Assembly: GCA_963921195.1 (NCBI GenBank)
Contig: OY992538.1
Location: 51,698,852 to 51,762,851 of the forward strand
From: Pegoplata infirma
Taxonomy: Eukaryota > Arthropoda > Insecta > Diptera > Anthomyiidae
Length of the DNA stretch: 64,000 nt
Reading direction: 5' to 3'
How positions within the stretch are numbered: position 1 is the first letter of the stretch; every line of letters starts with the position of its first letter. This document shows positions 36,501 to 48,500 of the stretch, one piece after another. The notes beneath the pieces are model-generated. The model was not told where the DNA came from. It saw only the letters and a list, made by a program, of their open reading frames with translations, and searched no databases. The translations under genes were made by a program, and so were the position numbers.

Positions 36501-39500
36501 TCTTAAATTCAGAGACCTTTTTCCTATAGAAAAAGTCTCAGATTCTTAGACATTTTTCGTATCGAAAAGTCTGAGATTCTGCGACCTTTTTTTCCTATAA
36601 ATAAGTCTCCAATTTTGATACCTTTCTTCTGATGAATTTCATTTAAAAATCGAGATAAAACTGAAATTTTGAACCCGACCAACTCAGATATCGATGAAAT
36701 TTTGTTCATAGCTAAATTTGATCAAAACAAACAAACTCTCATTTTTAGAAATGACTGTTTTGCGATTTTTTGAGCGTGACACAGTGGGAACATTTTCGAA
36801 AAAACGCGAAAATGGTCGAAAAGAGCTCCATTTAAACTACAATAACTCTGAATCGGCTCAACCGATTTCCATGATCTTGGTATCAATAAAAAGATATTTT
36901 AACAGGCTTTATGACACGTTAAAAAAAAAAAAAATACACTGTAAAAAATTTATAACAAAAAAAATTTTAACTGACGAAAAAACAAAAAAGATCAAGGGTT
37001 TTTTTACAGTGTATTAATTTTTTAGAAAGGTTTATCCTTCATCTATACCATATCAAAAAATAAAAATGGGTTCTTTGTTAGTTTTTTTTATATAATTTTT
37101 TAAGTAGTGTCACTTCTAGTAATTTCCCTTATATTTTATAACAAAAAAAAATTTTAGGTAACGAAAAACCAAAAAAGATCAAGAATTTTTTACAGTGTAT
37201 TACTTTTTTAGAAAGGTATTTCTCTCACCTATAACATATCCAAAAAGTAAAATGGGTTCTTTTTTATTTTTTTTTTTAATAATTTTTTAAGTAGTGTCAC
37301 TTCTAGTAATACTTACCGAAAGTTTTCGAAATAATTCGAATAACAGCGAAAATATCTGGTCACATTCACAAAATAGTTCAACAATTCTAACATTTTTTAA
37401 ATGTTTACAAATAAAAAACCATCAACAATTGTTTATATTATTTGCCACGTTTTTATTAATTTGTGTTTTATTTTATTTAAATTTTTTTTAAGTTAATTAT
37501 TTGTAAGAAATTTTGCGCTGCTCAAATTTGGCACAGTCAGAATATCTGCGCACATGTACAAAAGTTTCATTTATCGGAATGAATGAATGAAAGCCTTGAG
37601 TTCCTGTTATAGTTTTAGCTTCTTCATATCTTGAAAATAGCTTTTCTTTAACGTTGTTGTATTCGTCAGCATCTGCGTAAGCAACTTGTATGGTGGTCTT
37701 ATATGTTTCTGATGCCCAGTGATAGAGTTGCCTCGTTGTCTGGATTTCATTTTTATTTGCAATACTATAATTTCGAGCACCTCTCTTCAATGTTCCTCCG
37801 ATTCCATCACATGCAGATTTTCCGTGACTGGTAGCATAAAAGTGCCATTCAGCGTCAATCCCAAAATCAGATTTGTGATGGCATAAATTAATGAAGTTAT
37901 ATTTATTTTTATATTGTGCTCCTGCACCATCTGATACGTAAATGATTTTATTAATATTGTTGGTTATATTGGCCTTCACGAACTGTACCATTTTTGAAAT
38001 ATATAGATGAACTGCTATACTATCATGGGTATTGCAATCAGATATTATGGCGAAGCTTTTATGAGTTAATTTATCGTTATCTGAAAATAAACAAACAAAG
38101 GAAAAAAACAAATAAATAAAAATTATTAAATATTTTGATGAGTGTGGATGGATGTGTTTACTAATACCAAAATATTAAAATAATTACCTTTGTAATAAAT
38201 AACGAACGGATGTATTGTAGCCTGATCATTATTCCAATGGTATCCTTGCACGGCATCTTGTACAAGAAATGCATAATTTTCAGCAAAGTCCATTTGAATT
38301 AACATTTCTCCTGATAACAGCGCCGCTCTTTTATTGCTGATAAATTCAGATTGTCGCTTTGCTATGAAATGATGCGGAATCAGAACTTTGATGTGTTCAG
38401 TAAAATCGCTGACAAATGATTCTGGGTTGGTGGTTAACGTTTCCAGAACACATCTAATCGTTGTATTCCACTTTTTGTATATTATTTCTTCAGTTTGGTT
38501 ATTTTCAAAATGTTTTAGCATATGCGTTTTTAGATTATTTAAATTTTTAAAGCAGTGACCACACATTGAAACGCAACACTCGCTTTTTTCTATGTCACCA
38601 TTACAAACAACGAATTTGAGAACATCTTTGTAATCGGTAAATGTGCATTCTCCTTCAATACAAATTGATTTTAAGCCACTTTTTTCAAACATCAATTTCA
38701 TATTCTGATGCAATGTGCATACACAGATATTTTGCTGGTTTCCAACTCCAAGTTTTATACAATTTTTTGGCCTTAACATTGTAAATTTTGTAAAACCCAC
38801 TTTGGCCAAGGGATGTTTTTTTTTAAATTCGTAGTAAGATTCGCGTAGTGAAGATAACATCAGTCTTTTTTGAACTTTTTCACGTAAGTTTCCTTGTTTA
38901 ACAGTAATTGAATCTTGCGATCCAGGCATCATTCGGCTAATTTCATCATCTTCATAAAATAACTTGACTGTGCTTAGAGTTTCGGTTGGTAAGCTACGTC
39001 TGCTCATTTTAAAAAGATTGATATCTGCAAACTTCGTTTTATTCCTTTGGATATCTTTACTTTTTTTGATACAATCGTGAGATATATCATCCCCAAAACG
39101 ATCTTTAATTTCTGCGTGACTCATATTGATTGGTAAGAGAGATAAAAGTTTTTGCTTTTCCAAAAGATTTGAGCTGTTCTCTATTTGATATTTGATGTTT
39201 TCCAAAATTTCTTCGTAAATAGCTTTGACGTTTTCAAGTTGCGCTGACAAATCAGATAATGGATCAGCTCCAAGTGAATCTGCTATATTTTCGAAAATTT
39301 GCAGTGATTTTCTATTTCTGTATGCATCTCGTTTCATATTTTTCCTTTTAAGAGGCGACATTTGGTTTGGTAGATGAGGAATAATATGATCATTTATATT
39401 TTCAATGACTTCCGTCCTTTCGATGTTTGCAATACGGCTGGTACAAGTTGGAAGTTCATTCAATTCTTCGCTAATTTCATTGCTGGGCGTTGTTGGTAAA

Positions 39501-42500
39501 TAATTTGAGACTTCATTCTGCTCCACGTTGGATTCATTACGACTGCGAGCTTTTCTCAGTGTATTCCGGCAAGTTTCGCAAATACGGCTACAATGAATGT
39601 TGGCGACAGCTGGAAAATATTCAATTATATTTGCAGCCTCGTTTTCACTTATTTTACGAAGCGAAGCGCAACACTTATTAGATATTTTTATGCATCTGTA
39701 CTTATTGTTTGAATTCATATTCACTCAATTTTTTAAAATATACGCGTAAAAATTGTAATGGGATATCTTGGCTTCTCGAAACTGGGGGCTAATTATGTAA
39801 CTTGATAGTCGTCAATCGTCATCGTTAGCTCATTATTCTATTACCATAAAATTACACTATATGGTAATGGAATAATGAAGGAAACGATACGATTGACGAC
39901 TATCAAGTTACATAATTACCCCCCTGTTTATAATTATGAATTTCGGTACGTTCATCAGGTGCAATTATATAGCATTTTTTAAGGCAAGCAAGAACTTTTT
40001 GCGGTTAAAACATATTCATAATTTTCCTGGGACAATGTTTATTTATTTTACCTGTTAACCCTTCGTCAGGTACATATTTTGAGTCCTTAGTTCTGGCCAG
40101 ACCCCTATACATTTACATGCATTTGTATGGAAATAAGGGCTGTTTGCCGTTAAATTTTTTACTAAGAAAGGAAAATATTTGTTATATTTTGTGTTTCTAT
40201 TTCTTTTTACTATGTTATTAGCTACCTGAGGAAGAAAAAATAGACCTGAAAAAATCTTTGGAATGAAAAGGGCAACAATTTTTTTGTTCTATATATATTT
40301 CTCTTTATTATGGGTAAAGTAATAAATGTTTATGACAAAATAGAAAATTATTATGAAGAATACATTGATTTTTTTATTCAGAATTTTGCGGAATTACTAG
40401 AAGTGACACTACTTAAAAAATTATTAAAAAAAAAAATAAAAAAGAACCCATTTTACTTTTTGGATATGTTATAGGTGAGAGAAATACCTTTCTAAAAAAG
40501 TAATACACTGTAAAAAATTCTTGATCTTTTTTGGTTTTTCGTTACCTAAAATTTTTTTTTGTTATAAAATATAAGGGAAATTACTAGAAGTGACACTACT
40601 TAAAAAATTATATAAAAAAAACTAACAAAGAACCCATTTTTATTTTTTGATATGGTATAGATGAAGGATAAACCTTTCTAAAAAATTAATACACTGTAAA
40701 AAAACCCTTGATCTTTTTGGTTTTTTCGTCAGTTAAAATTTTTTTTGTTATAAATTTTTTACAGTGTATTTTTTTTTTTTTTTTAACGTGTCATAAAGCC
40801 TGTTAAAATATCTTTTTATTGATACCAAGATCATGGAAATCGGTTTAGCCGATTCAGAGTTATTGTAGTTTAAATGGAGCTCTTTTCGGCCATTTTCGCG
40901 TTTTTTCGAAAACGTTCCCACTGTGTCACGCCCAAAAAATCGCAAAACAGTCATTTCTAAAAATGAGAGTTTGTTTGTATTGATCAAATTTAGCTATGAA
41001 CAAAATTTCATCGATATCTGAGGGGGTCGGGTTCAATGCATCTCGATTTTTACATGAAATTCATCTTCTGTAGAAAAAGTCTCAGATTCTGAGACTTTTA
41101 GAGTTTGGGAATTCTTCTATAAAAATCCAAAAAAGGAAATGTTTGAGGATGTGAAAAATTTGAGAGTTTTTTTGTACCTTTTTCTATGGAAAAAGTCTCA
41201 GATTCTGTGACCGATTCTAAGACATTCTGAAAAAGTTTTCCAAAATAATTTTTCAAATGTTAGACTACAGATATTTTTAAGATTTTAAGATATTATTCCT
41301 ATTCTTATGCAGTAGACAAACATTTTTTATGTGAACCAAATTAAGATCCTGTAACATTTTTCTACACAAAAAAAAAATATTCTAAGTAATTTTTTATACC
41401 AAAATTTATAATTAGATAGACAGATATTTCTTCACAGAAAATTTTCAGATTAAATCACATTTTTCCTTTAAAAATTTTGAAATTTTCCCTATAAAAATTT
41501 TGCTTCGGAAAATTTATTTCTTTCTTTTTTTCTTCTTTCTTTTCCTTTCTTTTCCTTTCTTTTTCCTTTTTTCATTTTTTCTCTTTTTTTTCTCTTTTTT
41601 TTCTCTTTTTTTTCTTTTTGAAATTTGGTCCCCTTGTACCAGCGCATTCCTATGAAAGACATTCTTTGTAGACCGAAAAATTGTGTGGTGCTAATTTTAG
41701 GTCAATCTTAAAATTTTTAAGACGATCTAGCTATGTCCGTCCGTCCGTCTGTTCGTCTGTCTGTTGAAAACACGCTAACTTTTGAAAGACTTTACGGAGG
41801 CTCCTGAAGTTTGGTATATATGTTGGGCATTTACCTGGTTGGTAAATTGCAATCCAGCGAAATCGGTCCAGTGGTTCAAGAGTTATGAGCAAAAGACTGA
41901 ATTTCGGCAAGGGGTTTTCGTGAATTTACGAGATAAAAAACACGCTAACTTTCGAAAGGCAATCCTGAGGATGCTAAAGCTAGGCATATATATTTTTCGT
42001 TTCCCTGGCCTGATTTGTAATGAATTTCAGCCAAATCAGTCCAGTGGTTCAAAAGTTATTATCAAAACCGTGAATTTCAGATTAGCTTCACCTTAAATTC
42101 ACGTGTTTAAAAACCCGTTAAACCTGTTTTAAAAACATTGGTAAGTCACAAAAATATTTTACAACGTATTTTTGTCAAACAAAAAAAATTTTTGCACTAA
42201 AAAAATACACTCGAAAAAAATTTACACTCAAAAAAAAATTTAGTTAACTATTTTTTTTTTTTTTCAAAAATTACTTAAAAAAAAGTTTTTTTACACAAAA
42301 TAAAATATTTCTATCAAAAATGCAATTTTTCACGTTAGAAAATTTACTATCACTTAAAAAGGGCATTGTGGAGGGTATTCATAGATTCGAATTTAACTTT
42401 TCTACTTGTTTTAAATTTTTTTGGGTGTTATGACATTTTTTTTAAAAGCACATTTTGATCTTTGGGTAATACGACATTTTTGATAATTTAATTTAACGTA

Positions 42501-45500
42501 AAAAAATCGTTAAAATACCCAAAAAAATGGTTACATCGTCAAAAAATTTCCAAAGAATTTTCCAACAACAACTTACACACATTTTTTTTTTTTGTTTAAT
42601 GACTATTTCAAATTGGGTGATATGGCCTTGGGCGGTAAGCCCGTTCGCCGGTCTGATTTGGCTCAAATTAAGTTAAAATTAAAATTTGTATCAAGCTCCC
42701 CAGCTAAAACTTGGTAATCGGTGCCCCTTCCTGACTCGCTTACGTGGTAATGGCTTTGAATACTACTAATTACCATTAGCATTACATTACGCCAAAAATG
42801 GCAAAATGTGGTCACCTCCAATGACATCACCGTGTTAAAGTAATTAACATTGAAATTGGGAGGTATCTAGTTACTCATATTTTTGCTAACCCCTTTAGTT
42901 AATTACTTGGTAAGCGAAGTTTTTGCTGGGTCTATGAAATAGTCAATGGAAACAAGCATTCAGTTTTTTGTTTAATTCCTTGAACTTAGTAAAAAACCGT
43001 CATTTTAGAAAGTTTTTTTAACTAATTTCAAATAGCGATATCACGAAAACCGCTCGAGCGATTCAGAAATATTATTGTATTCCGATTTAGCATACCAAAA
43101 TAAATAAAAATGATGGATCGCATGAAATTTTTTTTAATTTTTTAATATTTAAAAAATCTAAAATTTTGGTAGAAATTTTTCAAAACTCCAAAACTTTGAT
43201 CGAAGGACGTCACGGGTTAAAATGATTGGATTCGGCTCAAAAAAAGTTTAAATGAAAGATTCTCGCAAGTTCTATAAAAGGTAATGGAAAGAAATTTTGA
43301 GATTTTTAATATTTTTCTAATTAATCAAATAGCGATAACTCGTAAACCGTTTGACCGATTTGATTTTTTTTTTTTTTTGATATTCGTGTTAACGCATCAA
43401 AATTAATAATATATCGCAAGATATATTTGTTTTTATTTTATTTTTAATTTTCAGTTAACCAAATTCCATTGGCTTCGAAATTGCATCACATAAATTTTAT
43501 GCCAAGGAGAACAAAAATTTGTCTGGACGTTCAAAATCGAAAATATAAGAAAATGTCTTTTTCAGTATAGATAACATTTTTCGAACCAGAAACTTTATCG
43601 ATATGGGAAAATGTTTTGAAATCTGATACTTTTTCCATATAGAAATATGTTTCAGAATCTGAGACTGTTAGTTGATATTGTGATAGCCTATGAGTGTGGG
43701 GGTTGTGGGTTCAATTCCCGCCAAAACCCTTGGTTAGTTTTCCTACAACGAGACGACGGTCATTGTTACAAGTTCTGAAAGAAAAATATCTCAGAATCTG
43801 AAAATTTTTCATTATTGGAAAAATGTCTCAGAATCTAAACCATTTTGATTGTTGGAAAATTTCCTTAGCAAAAGTGTCGCCGAATCTGATACTTTTTTTA
43901 TACGAAATTAAATTGCTGCTTTAATTTAAATTTAACATAAAAAACACATCAAAAATAATTATAGGAAAATTTATAGGAAATAAAATTGCTGCTTTAATTT
44001 AAATTTAACATAAAAAAACACATCAAAAATAATTATAAACTTCCATTACACCGGATATTAATCAATATGTTTCTTCCTGGACGGTAAAAAAAACAATGCA
44101 AAATTAATTATTTAAAAAAACGCATGTTAAAGAAAACTACATGGGTATATTAAAAAAAAATATTGAAATGAACATCTGTCAATATTGTTGCATATAAAAT
44201 TATATTCGTATACTTAGTACTGCCTGACACAAACAAAACTCAACAATCATATTTTATGCATATGTAGATATACAGAATACACATAAAAATATATATATTA
44301 ATATTTTAACAGGACATCAATAAATGCTGTCGTTTACCTGTAATAAATCTTGGTGGTGCTGTAGAAAAATGTCATAAACAAATAAAATCTTTAAAATCGC
44401 ACATTGACAAATTGCCAGTATATGCACATGTGGTAAGTAACACTACTAACGATGTGAATTATTAGAGTGGGCTAGCAAATTTGTTTTTTTTTTTTTTTTT
44501 AAGGAGATTTGAGTTTGGGAAAGGCCATAAAATTAAACAAAGTTACGAAATTTCAAATCTTATTTTTAGATAAGAGACCTGTTTGCACCTTCTTGAATCC
44601 ACAAATATCATTTTTCTGCCCACTCTAATTTATTATAGTTTTAAATTAACTTTGAAAATTGCAAACAAAAAACTATTATTTATTCAATGAATACTTAAAA
44701 TGAAACTTTGTATCAAAAACTGTCATAGTTTATTATGAATATAACCAGAGCTTCGAAGGATTTCATTCGTTAATTCGATTTGTCATTCTGAGTGAAAATT
44801 TAGAGATTGCATTCCCCAATCACATTTTAGCGAATTGAATGAATTCACTTTAGACTCATTCGATTTTTAAATATCGAATGCATTCGTTTTATTTTTCATT
44901 TGACTTTCAAAAATCGAATGCATTTGATTTTTTTTCATTCGACTTTTATTCACTTGCGAAGGCAATCGATTTTCTTTTCATTCATTTTGAAAAATCGAAT
45001 GGCTTATTTATTCATTGCATAAAAAACTTAAAAAAACTAACCAAGATAGAGAAAAACGGAGCCAATTTTTTGTTCATAGTATCGCTAACACTCTTCACAT
45101 TTGTTTGTCTTATAGGCAGTTAATATGTGCATTAGAGTGTCCCTTATTTTGGAAATGTTGGAAATGTTGAGACGGTACCCGCTAATTTTTTTCCATTTGA
45201 CTTAAAAATAACTCAGGAAACAAACCAAACAAAAATTTTTGATTTCTAATTTTTTTGTTATTAATTATTATATTACTTGGTTAACTTATTCACGACAAAA
45301 AAATTGATTTTGGTGGAATAAGGCTTTCAGCTCTCAAAAATTTTTCAACAAAAAAAATTTTGAGCCGTTGGGGTCCTGCCGTAAAAATTTTTAAAAATTT
45401 TTTTTTTTTAGTTTTGACAAGCAACGGTTTTGCTGTTATGTTGCTTTTAATGATATAAACTCAAAATAAAATATTGTTCATATCCGTGACATCTTTATCT

Positions 45501-48500
45501 TTTTTGAAAAAAAAATTTTGTGAGCCGTTGGGTTCCTACGGTAAAAATTTTTTAAAAAATACTTTTTTTTTAGTTTTGGCAAGCAACGGTTTTAGTTGTT
45601 ATGTTGTTTTTAATGATATATATTTAAAAAAAAATATTTATATCTGTGACATCTTTATAGTGTATTGAAAAACATTAAAAATTTATTTTTTTTAACCCTT
45701 TTTTAGAACACGATAAAGATGTCACAGATACAAATAATATTTTTTAATGAATATATATCATTTAAAGCAACATAGCAACTAAAACCGTTGCTTGTCAAAA
45801 CTAAAAAAAATATTTTTTAAAAATTTTTTACCGTAGAACCCCTTTGGCTCAAAATTTTTTTTTCGAAAAAATTTTTAGAGCTGAAAGCCTTATCCCACAA
45901 AAATCAAATTTTTTGTCGTGAATAAGCTAACCAAGTTATATAATAGTTAATAACAAAAAAATTAAAAATCAAAAAAAAAATTTGGTTTGTATGGAAAAAT
46001 GATATTTTAGGCCCCGCGTAGGGAAGGCGTTGTCGTAGGGGCGTAAAATTTTTCCTCAGTTATTTTAAAGTTAAAAGGAAAAAAATGACCGGGTACCGTC
46101 TCAACATTCCCAAAATAAGGTACACTCTAATGTGCATTTTTAAAATTTTCGGAAACAGTAATTTTTTTTGGATTCAAATTAGAGCCCATTAGGGTCATCG
46201 TACGTAAAGAGAGTAGGCAATATTATACCAAAATTTGGCTCCGTTTTGGTCTATATATGTATTTAAAAAATCGATAGCATTCGCAGTGGAATGATAAAAA
46301 CTCGAATGTATTCGATTTTTCTAAATCGAATGAACAAGAAATCGAATGCATTCATTTTTGTTCATTCAATCGAATGAATTCCAAGGACTGCATTCAATGT
46401 TGATTTATGAAATCGAATGCATTCACTGACTTTGAAAATTGAATGGATTTTTTTTGAGAATTCATTCGAAAAGGATTTCATTCTTCGAAGCTCTGAATAT
46501 AACAATTAAATTTTTTATATCTTTTTTATGTTAACCCGTCTCTTCTCTCTTTCCTTTTTCTTTTGTTTTATATTTAAACAGTGTTATCCTGACTGCATAT
46601 ATCGTGAAACGGGCTCCTTCAGTGATGATGGTAACATACATATGGAAACTGTCAAAACATTTTTGGAAGGAAATGTTGAACAACGTGATAAGATAATTGT
46701 ACCAACTATTGTACAATCTTTTGAAGCATGCTTGACCAATAGTGCGTATGAGTTATGAACAAATAGATATAGTAAGATTGGGGTGGTACTTATTTATATG
46801 GAGAACTTTTGTTTAATTTGTAGCTCATAGAATTTTTAAACTTTTCTTTCACTTACTTTGTCATTCCCTTTGTAATGTAGCGAAATTTCGGTCATGAACC
46901 CCATATTATCGGTTTTGCACCCAACTTTCCTACCACTCACTTTGTCATTCCGTGTTTAACGTATCAAAATTTTGGTCTTGAACGCCGTAATATCGGCCTT
47001 GGGCCCAGCGGATTATAATATTCAATTTAAATAATGAAAAAAAAAATGTTTACTTTAGTGCAACAATTAGTGAATTTGTTGACATTTATTGCAAATCAGA
47101 AGGTGTATTTTAACCTCCCGAGCCGAACGCATAAATATGGACTTAGTCCTCATAAAGTGTTTATATTATTAATCGGTGATAGATTCCAACACTTCTGGAA
47201 AGCACGATGTAGTCTGAATCAAAAGAGCCAGGCTGGTTAAGTTCGGAAATGAGTCCGATCGGACTAGGGGGAAAAAGTCCCTTTTTGAAGAACTAAATCA
47301 ACCTCTAAGAAAGTAAGAAAATTATACCTTATACACGTTCGACAGTTTTTACGGAAAATGGGTACCAAAGACAAATTGGATCTATCTTTTTTAGGTCTAA
47401 AATTAGTATGTAAAACACACACAAACCAAATTTAAGTAAAATAGGCTTCTATTTTTTGCAATATATCGATTTAATTGAATATCGGGCAAAATGTTTGTAT
47501 GAGGGTTAATCAAAAATGGACCAATTATAATCAGTTTTGATCAGGTTACCAAAGTACACGTTTAACACCTACAAACTAAATTTTAATTATATATTTCCAT
47601 TTTTCAGGAATTTTGAGATATTTACGTGAATATAGGGAGTTCTATACGATTGATTAAAATTATAAATACAGTGGTTGTCAGCTAATTAGAAACGTTTTCA
47701 TAGTATAACTAATTAGAAACGCTTCAATAGTATAATACTCAACGATGTTATTATTAAACGAGTATAATTTAAAACAAGTAAGAAAATTAAGTCCAAAAAT
47801 GGTCCAATTATATTCCGATTTGTTAAGGTTACTAACGTACAAGTTTAACACCTAAAAATAAAATTTTTATCAAATACATATTTCCATTTTTATGAATTTT
47901 GAGGGAATTATGTGAATATCGATCGGTAGGGTGGTTTGTATGGGGACCACCAGAAGGACTTGCCCGATTCCTTTGAAATTTTGGAATGGTGATTTGTGTA
48001 TACAAAATTTGATTACCTGCTAAATTTCAAAGCGATATCTATTATAATACGGTTATTAGAGTCATTTAAGCCGAATTATATAGATAATTTATAAAGCTTT
48101 AATTTAAAATTGATAGCGTCCAGATTGAGTAAATAATAAATGTGCTACGAGCGTCTATCTGGAAAATTACATTTTTTATAAACATGAGGCTATGAGGGTC
48201 GATCTATGAGCTATGAGGGTCGATCTGGAAAATGAAAATATTTATAGACATTTTTCATGAAATTTTTTAAGATTATTTCGAGGTCGATTATTTTTCAAAC
48301 ATTGAAAATTTAAAAAATAGTCCAATAGTTTTTATTCAGTTATCAACTAATTTTTTCAACAACCCAAACAAAAAACAAGAAAGAAAGTTATAGTCGGTCA
48401 AGACCAACCATATGATACCCTACACCAGTGTTGTCAGGAAAATGGGTCCTAAGTCCAAACATGGACCGATTGGGTCTGTCTTTTGTTAGATCTTTATTTA

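Larger units (their letters stand above)
36631..41065 (-). mobile_element. 4.4-kb DNA transposon with ~680-bp inverted repeats and intact transposase
   Basis: Inverted repeats 36631-37310 and 40393-41065 are about 96% identical over the stretches compared by eye. The termini read GATGAATTTCAT. A 4-bp duplication TTCT flanks it (36627-36630 and 41066-41069), and excising the element with one TTCT restores a regular minisatellite unit, which fixes the boundaries. Each inverted repeat contains two tandem ~190-bp blocks ending 'agtagtgtcacttctagtaat'. The centre holds one intron-containing transposase gene on the minus strand and a hairpin just upstream of it. A 4-bp duplication with a D-D-D/E protein would suit Sola-type elements, but superfamily assignment is open. 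Confidence 0.88.

Noticed and set aside
36718..37017. 99-codon ORF in the left inverted repeat
   Set aside because: A mirror ORF exists in the other arm (40748-40987), and both are translations of the terminal inverted repeat.
41782..42096. 104-codon ORF
   Set aside because: Lies in a copy of the ubiquitous interspersed repeat; equivalent ORFs occur in the other copies and are frameshifted between them.
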